Shown piece by piece: positions 10,343 through 19,771 of a stretch of 64,000 nucleotides of DNA. The notes under the pieces are model-generated. The model was not told where the DNA came from. It worked only from the letters and a program-made list of their open reading frames with translations, and did no database searches. The number at the start of each line of letters is the position of its first letter. The stretch's first letter is position 1. Source of the DNA: Salsipaludibacter sp963812245 (GTDB taxonomy: Bacteria; Actinomycetota; Nitriliruptoria; Nitriliruptorales; Nitriliruptoraceae). The stretch is taken from NCBI GenBank assembly GCA_963812245.1, contig CAWEUK010000002.1, forward strand, positions 1,984,001 to 2,048,000, read 5' to 3'. Both the position numbers and the translations under genes were made by a program.

Positions 10343-11335
10343 TCAGCCTCGGGCGTCGATCACGGCCGCCAGGCTGGCCAGCACCGCATCGCCCGTGGGC
10401 GCCAGGATCTCGAGTGCGGGGATGGTCAGCCCGGCCTCGACGTACTGGTCGATGCGGTCGGCGACGAAGGCGGCATCGCCCAGGATGAACAGGTCGTCGA
10501 TGACGTCGTCGGTCATGGCCGCAGCCATGGCGGCCCGGTCCCCGCGTGCCGCAGCCTCACCGATGGTGGCAGCCGCCTCCTCGTAGCCCATCCAGCGATA
10601 GAAGCGGTTGTAGCCGTCGTTGGCCACGTAGGGTGCGAAGATCGAGCGAATCACGTCGCGGGCGGCCGGCACGTCGTCGGTCACGGCCACGAACAGGCGT
10701 GCCATGACGGGGAAGTCCTCGGGCAGGTCGCGACCGGCGGCTTCGGCCCCGGTGCGGACCTCGTCGAGCATGCGGGGCAGGTGATGGGGACCGAACTGGT
10801 TCAGGCACAGGCCATCGGCCAGTTCCCCCGTCATCCGCAGCGACAACTTGTTGAGCGACCCGATGTACAGCGGCACGGGCGTGGGCGCCGGTGCCGGGTA
10901 GCGGTACCCGCCGATCGACACGAAGTCACCATCCAGCGTCGTGCGTTCGCCGGCCAGCGCCGGGCGCAGCGCCGTCGCGACCTCGCGGACATGCGCCAGC
11001 GGGCGTTCGTAGGGCACGCCGGCGAAGCGGGTGACCAACGTCTCGGACGAGGCGCCGATGCCCAGGCTGAAGCGACCACCGGTGAGATCGGCCAGTGACA
11101 GGGCGGTCATCGCCAGTGCGAAGGTCGAGCGGGTCTGGGCAGGCACCACGGCGACCCCGAGGTCCAGGTCGGTCGTGGCCGCCACCGCCCCAAGGATCGT
11201 GAAGGCGTCGGGGCCGGCCACCTCCGATGCCCACGCCGAGGTGATGCCGAGGTCCTCGGCTCGTCGTGCGAGGTCGACCACCGCGGCCGACCCCAGTGCG
11301 GTCGGGCCCAGTGACAGGGACAGGGGAGTGGTCAT
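10343..11335 (-). CDS. LLM-class oxidoreductase (probably F420-dependent)
   Basis: 330 aa luciferase-like TIM barrel. The opening LSLGPTALGSAAVVDLARRAEDLG, the DLDLGVAVVPAQTRSTFALAM strand, and LTGGRFSLGIGASS are the conserved cofactor-pocket blocks of F420-dependent LLM oxidoreductases. VPLYIGSLNKLSLRMTGELADGL is the second conserved block. The substrate is unknown. The ATG at 11335 follows a GAGG site. The gene diverges from sufR across a 204-bp gap. Confidence 0.85.
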   Translation of the reverse strand: MTTPLSLSLGPTALGSAAVVDLARRAEDLGITSAWASEVAGPDAFTILGAVAATTDLDLGVAVVPAQTRSTFALAMTALSLADLTGGRFSLGIGASSETLVTRFAGVPYERPLAHVREVATALRPALAGERTTLDGDFVSIGGYRYPAPAPTPVPLYIGSLNKLSLRMTGELADGLCLNQFGPHHLPRMLDEVRTGAEAAGRDLPEDFPVMARLFVAVTDDVPAARDVIRSIFAPYVANDGYNRFYRWMGYEEAAATIGEAAARGDRAAMAAAMTDDVIDDLFILGDAAFVADRIDQYVEAGLTIPALEILAPTGDAVLASLAAVIDARG

Positions 11336-11492
11336 GGAACAGGGCCTCCGCGGTGGTCATCGGCGGGTCGCGCTGGGCCGTCGAGCCGAGCGGACGACGC
11401 CGGGTGGGCAGACTCTAGGCGGTGGGCGGGGCACCGTCGCGCGCCGTGGCCGCGGCGGCGAGCCAAGTGGTGATCGAGGACTGCGGCCGGTA

Positions 11493-11520
11493 GTATTTCA
11501 ACACACACGTTGAGAAATAC
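11493..11520 (+). promoter_or_regulatory. Predicted SufR operator (CAAC-N6-GTTG)
   Basis: An imperfect palindrome 20-47 bp upstream of the sufR start reads TATTTCAAC, ACACAC, GTTGAGAAATA. Its core CAAC-N6-GTTG (11499-11512) is the same core described for the cyanobacterial SufR operator. Placed immediately before an [Fe-S]-dependent SufR gene, it is best read as the autoregulatory site of the SUF operon. Confidence 0.7.
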
Positions 11521-11539
11521 GCCAGGAGCGACCAGCCCC

Positions 11540-12319
11540 ATGACCCAGACCCCCACGCGCCGCCGCCCCGACACGTCGTCGGGTCTGCTTGGGCTGTTGG
11601 GCGAGGTTCGGGCCACGATCGTGTCGTCCCTGGCCGACGGCGAGCGCACGGTGGCGGAACTCAGTGACCTGCTGGGCATCTCGCAGGTCGCGGTTCGCCG
11701 CCACCTCACCCGACTGGTTGACGAAGGCTGGATCTCGGGTCGCACGGATGCGCCGGACGGTCCCGGTCGACCGGTCACGCGATACCAGTTGACCGCTGAC
11801 GGTCACGAGTTGCTGCCGCAGGGCTACGCCGCCCTGGCAGCCGAACTGCTGGCATACATCGACGACACCGCCGGACAGGAGGGCCTGACCGCCTACCTGG
11901 ACTGGCGGGCACGACGGCGTGTGCAGCGGTTGTCGACCACGGTCGACGCCGACACCATCGACGCGCGCCTGGCCCAGTTGGCCGAGGCGCTGACCGACAT
12001 CGGGTCGACCGCCACGGTCGAGTCCACCGACGACGGGTTCGTCCTGCGCCAACATCACTGCACCGTCATGGACGTCGCGCGCCAACATCCACAGTTGTGC
12101 CAGGCGGAGGCCGTGGAGTTCTCCCGAGTCATCGGTGCCGACGTCACCGTCCATCGTGGTGCCTCACGCGCCACCGGTGATGGCACCTGTGAGTGTGCGG
12201 TCATCGCCGTCGACGACCTCGCGCCCACCGATCGTGCCGTGCTGCCGATGGCCGCCGCCTCGGCCACCATGACCGCCGCGCCCGCCGATGCCGCCACGCG
12301 GAACACCTCGTCCCCATGA
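11540..12319 (+). CDS. sufR: SufR, iron-sulfur-sensing repressor of the SUF operon
   Basis: 259 aa from ATG 11540, with AGGAG upstream. Residues 15-90 form a DeoR/ArsR-like winged helix (RTVAELSDLLGISQVAVRRHL, then the wing GRPVTRYQLT). The C-terminal half carries the cluster ligands: Cys in RQHHCTVM, Cys in HPQLCQAE, and the TCECAV pair. SufR represses the suf genes when it carries a [4Fe-4S] cluster. It heads sufBDCS and has a matching operator just upstream. About 30 residues after the last Cys are Ala/Thr-rich and probably disordered. Confidence 0.93.
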   Translation: MTQTPTRRRPDTSSGLLGLLGEVRATIVSSLADGERTVAELSDLLGISQVAVRRHLTRLVDEGWISGRTDAPDGPGRPVTRYQLTADGHELLPQGYAALAAELLAYIDDTAGQEGLTAYLDWRARRRVQRLSTTVDADTIDARLAQLAEALTDIGSTATVESTDDGFVLRQHHCTVMDVARQHPQLCQAEAVEFSRVIGADVTVHRGASRATGDGTCECAVIAVDDLAPTDRAVLPMAAASATMTAAPADAATRNTSSP

Positions 12320-12446
12320 CCCGTTGGGACCACTGGTCCCACCCACCTGCCACCATGCACGACCCCGACACCACGCACGCCGACACGACACCACCACGGA
12401 CGACGTCGCAACGACGTCGCCCGATCCACGACACTGGAGCACCACG

Positions 12447-13931
12447 ATGAGCCAGACGACTTCGACACCCGGCACGCCGGGTCTCGATCCTGCGCCGGCA
12501 GCCACCGAGGAAACCGCCCGCGATCGCCAGCAGGCGATCGCCGACGACCTCGGTGACTACAAGTTCGGCTGGTCCGACACCGACGACGGGTACTCGTTCA
12601 CGTCGGGCCGAGGGCTGACCGCAGAGGTGGTCGCCGCCATCTCCGAGCGCAAGGACGAGCCTGCCTGGATGCGTGACCTGCGTCTGCGATCCTTCGAGGC
12701 CTACGAGCGTCGTCCCATGCCCAACTGGGGCTCGGACCTGTCCGGCATCCACTTCGACGACATCTTCTACTACGTGGAGGCCTCGGAGAAGCAGGCCAAC
12801 TCGTGGGAAGACCTGCCGCCCGAGATCATGGAGACCTACGAGAAGCTCGGCATCCCCGAGGCCGAGCGCAAGCGCCTGGTCGCCGGTGTCGCCGCGCAGT
12901 ACGAGTCCACCGTGCTCTACCACAAGGTCCGTGAGGACCTCGAGGAGCGCGGCGTGATCTTCCAGGACACCGACACGGCGCTGCGTGAGCACGAGGAACT
13001 GTTCCGCAAGCACTTCGCGACGGTCATCCCTCCCAACGACAACAAGTTCGCGGCCCTCAACACCGCGGTCTGGTCGGGTGGGTCGTTCATCTGGATCCCC
13101 GAGGGTGTCGACGTCGACATCCCGTTGCAGGCCTACTTCCGCATCAACAAGCAGAACATGGGCCAGTTCGAGCGCACGTTGATCATCGCCGAGCCCGGCT
13201 CGAAGGTGCACTACGTCGAGGGCTGCACGGCGCCGATCTACTCGTCTGACTCGCTGCACAGCGCGGTCGTCGAGATCATCGTCAAGGAGGGCGCCAAGGT
13301 CCGCTACACGACGATCCAGAACTGGTCGACCAACGTCTACAACCTGGTCACCAAGCGGGCGATGGCCTACAAGAACGCCACCATGGAGTGGATCGACGGC
13401 AACATCGGTTCCAAGGTGACGATGAAGTACCCCGCCGTGTGGTTGATGGAGGAAGGCGCCTCTGGCGAGGTCCTGTCGGTGGCCTACGCCAAGGACGGCC
13501 AGCACCAGGACGCCGGGGCCAAGATGGTCCACAACGCGCCCAACACCACCTCCAACATCCTGTCCAAGTCCATCTCGAAGGGCTCCGGTCGTACCTCCTA
13601 CCGCGGCCTGGTCAAGATCACGCCGGGCGCGACCAATGCGCGTGCCGCAGTCAAGTGCGACGCCCTGATGCTCGATGACGAGTCGCGCACCGACACCTAC
13701 CCCTACATGGAGATCGGTGAGGAGGACGCCACCATCGAGCACGAGGCAACGGTGTCCAAGGTCTCCGACGAGCAGCTGTTCTACATGCAGGCGCGTGGCA
13801 TCAACGAGGACGAGGCCACCGCGATGATCGTGCGTGGCTTCATCGAGCCCATCGCCCGCGAACTGCCCATGGAGTACGCCGTGGAACTCAATCGCCTGAT
13901 CGCGCTCGAGATGGAGGGTGCGATCGGATGA
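12447..13931 (+). CDS. sufB: Fe-S cluster assembly scaffold SufB
   Basis: 494 aa. It forms the SufBC2D scaffold on which Fe-S clusters are built from sulfide supplied by SufS-SufU. Typical blocks are DYKFGWSDTD, WIPEGVDVDIPLQAYFRIN, EPGSKVHYVEGCTAP, NVYNLVTKRA and the C-terminal FIEPIARELPMEYAVELNRL. The Cys in VEGCTAP is the conserved SufB cysteine. The ATG at 12447 follows GGAGCACCACG; upstream codons in the same frame are His/Arg-rich and not part of the protein. Its stop overlaps the sufD start (ATGA). Confidence 0.97.
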   Translation: MSQTTSTPGTPGLDPAPAATEETARDRQQAIADDLGDYKFGWSDTDDGYSFTSGRGLTAEVVAAISERKDEPAWMRDLRLRSFEAYERRPMPNWGSDLSGIHFDDIFYYVEASEKQANSWEDLPPEIMETYEKLGIPEAERKRLVAGVAAQYESTVLYHKVREDLEERGVIFQDTDTALREHEELFRKHFATVIPPNDNKFAALNTAVWSGGSFIWIPEGVDVDIPLQAYFRINKQNMGQFERTLIIAEPGSKVHYVEGCTAPIYSSDSLHSAVVEIIVKEGAKVRYTTIQNWSTNVYNLVTKRAMAYKNATMEWIDGNIGSKVTMKYPAVWLMEEGASGEVLSVAYAKDGQHQDAGAKMVHNAPNTTSNILSKSISKGSGRTSYRGLVKITPGATNARAAVKCDALMLDDESRTDTYPYMEIGEEDATIEHEATVSKVSDEQLFYMQARGINEDEATAMIVRGFIEPIARELPMEYAVELNRLIALEMEGAIG

Positions 13932-15380
13932 CGACCTCGATCGACACCGCCACCCGTGAGGTGGCCACACACCCGACCCTCGACACGCTGACCGAGTCGC
14001 ATCTGCAGACGGTCAGCACCGACGCCGGCGAGCCTGCCTGGATGGCGGATCGTCGCCAGCAGGCGCTGGCCACCTGGTCCGCCCAGGCATGGCCGGACCG
14101 TCGCCAGGACGAGTTCTGGCGCAACACCCCGTTCGCCCGACTCGTGGACGTCACCCGACCCCTGGTTGCCGACGGCCCCGAAACCGGTGACCACACGATC
14201 GAACTCGCCGAAGGCGTCGTCGACCGCATCGACGATCCCGCGGCCGTCGTCACGATCGCCGACGGCAACGTGCTCGACGTGCGCGTCGACGACGACTGGG
14301 CCGACCGTGGCCTGGTCGTGGTCGGCCTGCGCGACGCCGCCGCCGGACCCTGGGCGGGCATCGTCGCCGAGCACCTCGGAGCGATGACCACCACCGGCCA
14401 CGGGACCGGCACGCAGGAAGACCGCACCATCAGCGCGAACGACGCTGCATGGGACGCCGGCGTGTTCGTCTACGTGCCCGCCGAACTCGAGGTCAAGGCC
14501 CCGATCGGCATCCAACACCACGTGACCCGCCCCGGTGTGCACCAGCCCCGCATCCTGGTCAAGGCCGAACGCCACGCCACCGCCAGGGTGCTGCTGGAAC
14601 ACGTGGGCGGCGACCTGGGCGACGTGGAGCGTGTCACCAGGGCCAAGGCGCCCGCGATCGTCAACGAGGTCGTCGAGGTGGTCGCCGGTGACGGCGCCCA
14701 GGTCGACGTGGTCTCGCTCAACGAACACGGTCCCGACGTCGACCTACCTGACGCTGCAGAAGGCCGCCATCCACCGCGACGCCACCGTGCGACACCTGTC
14801 GGTGACGCTGGGCGGTGCCACGGTGCGCATCCGCCCCGAGGCCGACATGGTCGGGCAGGGCGCATCGGCGGCCTACTCGGGCATCTACTTCACCGATGAG
14901 GGCCAGCACTTCGACGTGCAGCCCTACATGCGCCACCTGGCTGGCAACACGACCTCCAACGTGCTCTACAAGGGCGCGCTGCAGGGCAACTCCCGCACGG
15001 TGTTCCGCGGCAACGTCTTCATCCACCGCGACGCCAAGGGCTCCGACACGCAGGAGGACAACCGCAACCTCATCCTGACCAAGGGTGCGCGCGCGGACTC
15101 CACACCATTCCTCGAGATCGAGTGCGCCGACATCACCGCCGGCCATGGCTCGGCGACCGGGCAGATCGATGCTCGCAGCCTGTTCTACCTCCAGGCCAGG
15201 GGCATCCCACGTGAGGACGCCCTGCGCCTGATCGTGTTGGGCTTCTTCAACGAGGTCCTCGATCGCATGGACATGCCGGTCGTCGTCGAGCGTGCCCAGG
15301 CCGCCATCGAGGGTGAGATCGCGATGACGGACCTGGACAAGTTCACCGTGTCCGACGTGGCACCCAACCGGCCCGACTGA
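13928..15380 (+). CDS. sufD: Fe-S cluster assembly protein SufD (frame break)
   Basis: SufD is the partner of SufB in the SufBC2D scaffold. The first part reads normally through DVVSLNEHGPDV. At about 14740 one extra base shifts the frame. Continuing one base later gives TYLTLQKAAIHRDATVRH, the conserved core, and then GNTTSNVLYKGALQG, the DTQEDNRNL block and the C-terminal FYLQARGIPREDALRLIV. With the break bridged the protein is about 483 aa. The gene overlaps sufB by 4 nt. Since SUF is normally essential in Actinomycetota, the break is more likely an error than a null allele. Confidence 0.93.
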
Positions 15381-15461
15381 GCACACAGTGCCGCTCCGGC
15401 ACACCCACCCAGCACACGACTTCCACGGGCCCTTCGGCCCCACCTGCAAGGACCACGAACA

Positions 15462-16202
15462 ATGGCAGAACTCGAAATCCGCGACCTGGCCGTCCGGGTC
15501 GACGACACCGACATCCTCAAGGGTGTCACGCTCGACCTCGAGAAGGGCAAGACCCTGGCCCTGATGGGTCCCAACGGCTCCGGCAAGTCGACGTTGGCCT
15601 ACGCCATCGCCGGCCATCCGGCCTACGAGATCAGCGCCGGGCAGATCCTGTTCAACGGCGAGGACATCGCCGACTGGACGCCCGACGAGCGCAATCGCGC
15701 CGGGGTCTTCCTGGCGATGCAGTACCCGGTCGAGGTGCCGGGCGTCTCGCTGACCAACTTCCTGCGCACGGCCGTGAACGCACGGCTGGACGAGGACAAG
15801 CCCGTCCGGCAGTTCATGGGTGACCTGCGCACCGCCATGTCCGACCTCCAGATCGACGAGTCGTTCCTGCAACGCAGTGTCAACGAGGGCTTCTCCGGTG
15901 GTGAGAAGAAGCGCTTCGAGATCCTCCAGATGGCGCTGCTCAAGCCGCAGGTGGCAGTCCTGGACGAGACGGACTCCGGCCTGGACGTCGACGCCCTGCG
16001 CGTCGTGTCCGAGGGCATCGACACCCTGCGCGGGCCCGACCTGGGGGTGTTGGTGATCACCCACTACACCCGGATCCTGCGCTACCTCGTCCCCGACGAG
16101 GTGCACGTGATGCTGGATGGCCGCATCGTGGCCTCGGGCGGCCCGGAGCTGGCCGACGAGCTCGAAGACCATGGGTACGAGCACTACGCCGTCTCGGCCT
16201 GA
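15462..16202 (+). CDS. sufC: SUF ATPase SufC
   Basis: 246 aa ABC-type ATPase of the SufBC2D complex. Walker A is GPNGSGKST, the signature is FSGGEKKRFE, and Walker B runs into VAVLDETDSGLDVDAL. FSGGEKKR and ETDSGLD are SufC-specific variants. AAGGA lies ahead of the ATG. The frame is intact. Confidence 0.97.
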   Translation: MAELEIRDLAVRVDDTDILKGVTLDLEKGKTLALMGPNGSGKSTLAYAIAGHPAYEISAGQILFNGEDIADWTPDERNRAGVFLAMQYPVEVPGVSLTNFLRTAVNARLDEDKPVRQFMGDLRTAMSDLQIDESFLQRSVNEGFSGGEKKRFEILQMALLKPQVAVLDETDSGLDVDALRVVSEGIDTLRGPDLGVLVITHYTRILRYLVPDEVHVMLDGRIVASGGPELADELEDHGYEHYAVSA

Positions 16203-16255
16203 CCCACACCACGGCTCGCGTCGTACCGTGGCCAGACCGAACAGGAGGGAGCACC

Positions 16256-17509
16256 ATGAGCGCCACCACCACGCGCCCCGCGTTGGGGGCGGCCCGACGT
16301 GGCGACTTCCCGACCCTGTCGCGAACGATCGACGGCAAGCGGCTGGCCTACCTCGATTCCGGTGCCTCGTCCCAGACCCCCCAGGTGGTCCTGGACGCCA
16401 TGGACCGGTACTACGGCCAGTTTCGCTCCAACGTGCATCGTGGCGTCTACCGCCTGGCCGAGGAGGCCACCGACCACTACGAGTCGGGACGCACCGCGAT
16501 GGCCCAGTTCCTGGACACACCGGTCGAGGGCGTGGTCCTGACCAAGAACGCCACGGAGGCGATCAACCTCGTGGCCTATTCGTGGGTGCGACACAACCTG
16601 GGGGCCGATGACGCGCTGCTGACGACGCGGATGGAGCACCACGCCAACTTCGTGCCCTACCTGCACGCCCAGCAGGACCTCGGATTCGACCTGCGCACGA
16701 TCCCGCTGACGCCCGACGCGCGTCTGGACATCGACGCGGCCCGGGAACTGCTCGCCGACGGCAAGGTCACCTACCTCGCGCTCGTGCACGTCAGCAACGT
16801 GCTGGGCACGATCAACGACGTCGCGACCCTGGCCGAGATGGCCCGCGAGGCGAACCCCGACTGCGTCGTGCTGGTCGACGGGTCGCAGGCCGCCCCCCAG
16901 ATGCCGGTCAGCGTTCGCGACCTCGGCGTCGACTTCTACGTCGTGACGGGCCACAAGATGTGTGGGCCCACCGGCATCGGCGTGCTGGCGGCGCGACCGG
17001 AACTGCTCGACGCGATGCCCCCGTTCCTGACCGGTGGCGACATGATCCTGGACGTGACCCTGGACGGGTTCACGACCAACGAGATCCCGCACAAGTTCGA
17101 GGCCGGCACACCCATGATCGCCGAGGCAGGCGGTCTCGCGGCGGCCGTGGAGTACCTGCAGGACCTGGGCATGGACAACGTGCGTGCCCACGAACACCAC
17201 ATGGTCGAGGCCATGCTCGAAGCCCTGGCCGGCATCGACGGGCTGACGGTCTACGGACCACGCGACCCCGACGTTCGCGGTGGCGCGGTCTCCTTCGCCC
17301 TCCAGGGCGTGCACCCCCACGACATCGGCGCGATGCTCGACAGCCACGGCGTGGCCATCCGGGTCGGCCACCACTGCGCCAAGCCCTTGATGCGCGAGTT
17401 GGAGGTCAACGCGACCGCTCGTGCCAGCGCCTACCTGTACAACGACCTCGACGACCTCGAACCGCTGGTCGCGGGCCTGCATGAGGCTCGTTCCTTCTTC
17501 GCACGGTGA
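16256..17509 (+). CDS. sufS: Cysteine desulfurase SufS
   Basis: 417 aa PLP enzyme that takes sulfur from cysteine and passes it as persulfide to SufU. The PLP lysine is in VVTGHKMCGPTG (about residue 233) and the catalytic Cys is in GHHCAKPLM (about residue 373), the group II arrangement. AGGAGGGAGCACC gives a strong ribosome site for the ATG at 16256. It ends the first SUF block and is followed by hairpins that may terminate transcription. Confidence 0.96.
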   Translation: MSATTTRPALGAARRGDFPTLSRTIDGKRLAYLDSGASSQTPQVVLDAMDRYYGQFRSNVHRGVYRLAEEATDHYESGRTAMAQFLDTPVEGVVLTKNATEAINLVAYSWVRHNLGADDALLTTRMEHHANFVPYLHAQQDLGFDLRTIPLTPDARLDIDAARELLADGKVTYLALVHVSNVLGTINDVATLAEMAREANPDCVVLVDGSQAAPQMPVSVRDLGVDFYVVTGHKMCGPTGIGVLAARPELLDAMPPFLTGGDMILDVTLDGFTTNEIPHKFEAGTPMIAEAGGLAAAVEYLQDLGMDNVRAHEHHMVEAMLEALAGIDGLTVYGPRDPDVRGGAVSFALQGVHPHDIGAMLDSHGVAIRVGHHCAKPLMRELEVNATARASAYLYNDLDDLEPLVAGLHEARSFFAR

Positions 17510-17511
17510 CG

Positions 17512-17571
17512 CCTGCACCTCGCGCTGGGGCGCTCGGTGCAGGTTGCACAACTCGCTGGCGCTCGTTGTGC
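17512..17571. repeat. Paired hairpins with a shared loop, possible SUF-operon terminator
   Basis: Two adjacent hairpins begin 3 bases after the sufS stop. The first (17512-17543) pairs CCTGCACC with GGTGCAGG around TCGCGCTGGGGCGCTC. The second (17546-17571) pairs GCACAAC with GTTGTGC around TCGCTGGCGCTC. The arms differ but stay complementary, while the loops share TCGC..TGG..CGCTC. This looks like a small structured intergenic repeat and could end the sufRBDCS transcript. Confidence 0.6.
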
Positions 17572-17580
17572 GGCCTGGCT

Positions 17581-17664
17581 GGTGACGGTGCTCTTCGTCG
17601 CGCTGGGGCGCTCGGTGCAGGCGGTGACGGTGCTCTTCGTCGCGCTGGGGCGCTCGGTGCAGGC
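17581..17664. repeat. 42-bp direct tandem repeat, two copies
   Basis: A 42-bp unit starting GGTGACGGTGCTCTTCG is present twice without gap (17581-17622, 17623-17664), and its second half also matches the first hairpin loop region at 17521-17543. It lies between sufS and azlC. The period is a multiple of three, but no supported gene reads through it. Confidence 0.8.
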
Positions 17665-17699
17665 GGTGACGTGGCGCGGTCGTCGCAGGAGTTTCGGGC

Positions 17700-18497
17700 A
17701 TGACGGCCACGGACACGCATTCGACGGCCACCGATCTGCGCGCTGCCGCCATGGTGGGGGTCAGGGGCGTCGGGCCGCTGTTGCTGGGCGTGGTCCCGTT
17801 CGGCCTGGTCGCAGGTGTGGCGGCTGTCGAAGCCGACATCGGCCTGGTGGGTGCGATCGGATTCTCCACCGTCGTGTTCGCCGGGGCATCCCAGATCGCC
17901 GCGATCAACCTGATCGGTGACGATGCCCCCCTGGCCATCGCCGTGGTCACCGCACTCGTGATCAACCTGCGCATGGTGATGTACTCGGCGACGATGGCGC
18001 CCCACCTGGGCACGATCCCGAGGCGCACCCGCACCGCCGCCGCCTATCTGCTCACGGATCAGGCCTTCGCCGTCAGCATCGTTGACTACGAGCAGCATCC
18101 CGACCGCAGCCCGCCCGAGAAGCTGGCGGTCTACGTGGGGGCCGGCATGGCACTGTGGACGACCTGGCAGTTGGCGACCATCGCCGGGGCAGTCGGCGGG
18201 GGTTCGATTCCCGAGTCGGTGCCACTCGGGTTCGCCGTGCCACTGGCGTTCCTGTCGCTGCTCGTGCCGGCCGTCATGGATCGCCCGACACTGGTCGCGG
18301 CGATCGTGGGAGGCGGCATGGCGACGGTCGGGGCCCGGTGGCCGTCCAACATCGGCATGCCGCTGGGCGCATTGGCCGGCGTGGTGGCTGGGTGGCTCGT
18401 GGCGCGGCTGGACATGGACGCGGCGCTGGCGGCCGTGCCCCGCCGGTCGACCGCCCGCCAGGCGTCGTCCGACGGCGGCCGGGAGGAGCACCGATGA
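17700..18497 (+). CDS. azlC: AzlC-family branched-chain amino acid exporter, large subunit
   Basis: 265 aa membrane protein. The early VVPFGLVAGV, the AGASQIAAINLI segment and the INLRMVMYSA stretch are AzlC/BrnF hallmarks. These proteins pair with a small AzlD subunit to export branched-chain amino acids or related compounds. The ATG at 17700 follows GGAG. The stop overlaps the azlD start by 4 nt, so the pair are co-translated. Substrate is inferred from family. Confidence 0.9.
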   Translation: MTATDTHSTATDLRAAAMVGVRGVGPLLLGVVPFGLVAGVAAVEADIGLVGAIGFSTVVFAGASQIAAINLIGDDAPLAIAVVTALVINLRMVMYSATMAPHLGTIPRRTRTAAAYLLTDQAFAVSIVDYEQHPDRSPPEKLAVYVGAGMALWTTWQLATIAGAVGGGSIPESVPLGFAVPLAFLSLLVPAVMDRPTLVAAIVGGGMATVGARWPSNIGMPLGALAGVVAGWLVARLDMDAALAAVPRRSTARQASSDGGREEHR

Positions 18498-18826
18498 GTG
18501 CGATGCCGCCGCTGGACGTCGTGATCGCCATGGTCGTGATCGGGATCGGGACCTTCGCCATGCGGGCCAGTTTCGTGACCATCGCCGATCGGCTGATGGT
18601 CCTGCCCGATGACCTGCGCGTCATCCTGCGCATGGTGCCGGCGGCAGCCATGGCGGCCCTGGCCCTGCCGGCACTGTTGCGACCGGACGGCGAGTGGGAC
18701 CTGTTCGGCCCGCGGGCCATCGCCGGGGCGATCGCTGCCGTGGTGGCGTGGCGGACCCGAAGTGCGCTGGCAACCGTGCTGGTCGGCCTGGCAGCGGTGG
18801 CGGTCCTGCAGGCCGTGATGGCCTGA
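18494..18826 (+). CDS. azlD: AzlD-family exporter small subunit
   Basis: 110 aa, three to four hydrophobic helices, with the typical IGIGTFAMRASFV opening helix and an ILRMVPAAAMAALALPAL block. It overlaps azlC (ATGA), the usual arrangement for this two-component exporter. Confidence 0.88.
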   Translation: MSAMPPLDVVIAMVVIGIGTFAMRASFVTIADRLMVLPDDLRVILRMVPAAAMAALALPALLRPDGEWDLFGPRAIAGAIAAVVAWRTRSALATVLVGLAAVAVLQAVMA

Positions 18827-18842
18827 CTCGGCGCGCTGGACC

Positions 18843-19655
18843 TCACACGGTCGAGTAGTCCGTGGCCTCGTGGGGCGCCAGCGCAGCGTGGTGTCGTGCC
18901 CGAGCGCGCGCGTCCAACGGCGCCTCCGGGCCCTCCTCCAGGCGGAAGTTGCCGTGACGGTCGGTCCCACGCGCGAGTCGGGCGGTGATCGGCGGCCCCG
19001 CCTGCTGACGGACATGGGTGGCGGCGTAGCGGATCGCGAAGCCGATCCGGGGCTCGTCGGTGTGGTTGGGCCCGGAGGCATGGGGACACAGGGCGTGGTG
19101 GAAGGAGACCTGCCCGGGTGCCAGTTCGACCATCGCGGCAGTGGCCTCGTCGACCGCCACCGCCAGTTCCTGGCCCTTGGACAGCATGTTGTCGTCGCTC
19201 GGCCGTTCGACGTGCCGGATGCGCGCACGATGGCCGCCGGGGGAGTAGCGCATGCACCCGTTGGCGGCCGTGGCCGGCGTGAGTGCGATCCACGCCGTCA
19301 ACATGTCCCAGGGCGCCAGGTCCCAGAAGTTCACGTCCTGGTGCCACGTGATCCGCTTGGTCGATCGTGGCGGCTTGACGAACACGTCCGCGCTCAGCGC
19401 GAGGAGGTCGTCACCCAGGATGGGGGCCACGAGCCCCGTCAGCCGCGGATCGCGCAGCAGGTCGTCCAGTGCCGGCAGCAACAGGTAGGTCTTCTGGTGC
19501 CACGGGACCGTGAGGCCGGGCACGCCGTTCGCGGCGAAGTCCATCACCTGGGCGGCCACCGGAGCCACCTCGTCGGGACGGAAGGCATCCAGTGGGAAGA
19601 GGTAGCCGTCACGATCGAAGCGGCCGACGGCGTCCGCGGGTGCGACAGTGGTCAT
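18843..19655 (-). CDS. Phytanoyl-CoA dioxygenase (PhyH) family protein
   Basis: 270 aa Fe(II)/2-oxoglutarate oxygenase. The HxD ligands are in RITWHQDVNFW, the distal His is probably in FHHALCPHAS, and an Arg that would bind 2-oxoglutarate follows in RIGFAIRYA. The N-terminal FDRDGYLFPL is typical of PhyH proteins. The substrate is unknown; relatives hydroxylate acyl-CoAs, ectoine or natural products. The start is ATG 19655 behind GGAG. The open frame extends upstream only because the glycosidase gene is broken near its end. Confidence 0.85.
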   Translation of the reverse strand: MTTVAPADAVGRFDRDGYLFPLDAFRPDEVAPVAAQVMDFAANGVPGLTVPWHQKTYLLLPALDDLLRDPRLTGLVAPILGDDLLALSADVFVKPPRSTKRITWHQDVNFWDLAPWDMLTAWIALTPATAANGCMRYSPGGHRARIRHVERPSDDNMLSKGQELAVAVDEATAAMVELAPGQVSFHHALCPHASGPNHTDEPRIGFAIRYAATHVRQQAGPPITARLARGTDRHGNFRLEEGPEAPLDARARARHHAALAPHEATDYSTV

Positions 19656-19716
19656 CCGTGGTCTCCGGCGCCGAGGTGACTTTGACCCCGGGGTACGCGA
19701 AGTCTCGCACATCGCT

Positions 19717-19746
19717 GCAAGCGTCGTCAACAGGGACGACGCTTGC
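19717..19746 (-). terminator. Hairpin terminator after the glycosidase gene
   Basis: A perfect 11-bp stem (GCAAGCGTCGT with ACGACGCTTGC) and 8-nt loop lie 26 bases beyond the predicted stop of the glycosidase gene and before the PhyH start. There is no clear T-tract. Confidence 0.65.
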
Positions 19747-19771
19747 AACGGGCGGGACGGCAGCCGCCGGC

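Noticed and set aside
12201..13970. Long minus-strand ORFs (up to 589 aa) opposite sufB and elsewhere, including a 938-codon one at 25945-28761
   Set aside because: They are mirror frames of well-supported genes in high-GC DNA, with His/Val/Gly/Arg-rich translations and no domain.
17531..17700. Repeat-encoded peptide (two copies of a 14-residue unit) between sufS and azlC
   Set aside because: No ribosome site or domain, and the azlC start lies at 17700 with its own GGAG; the repeat is better explained as intergenic structure.
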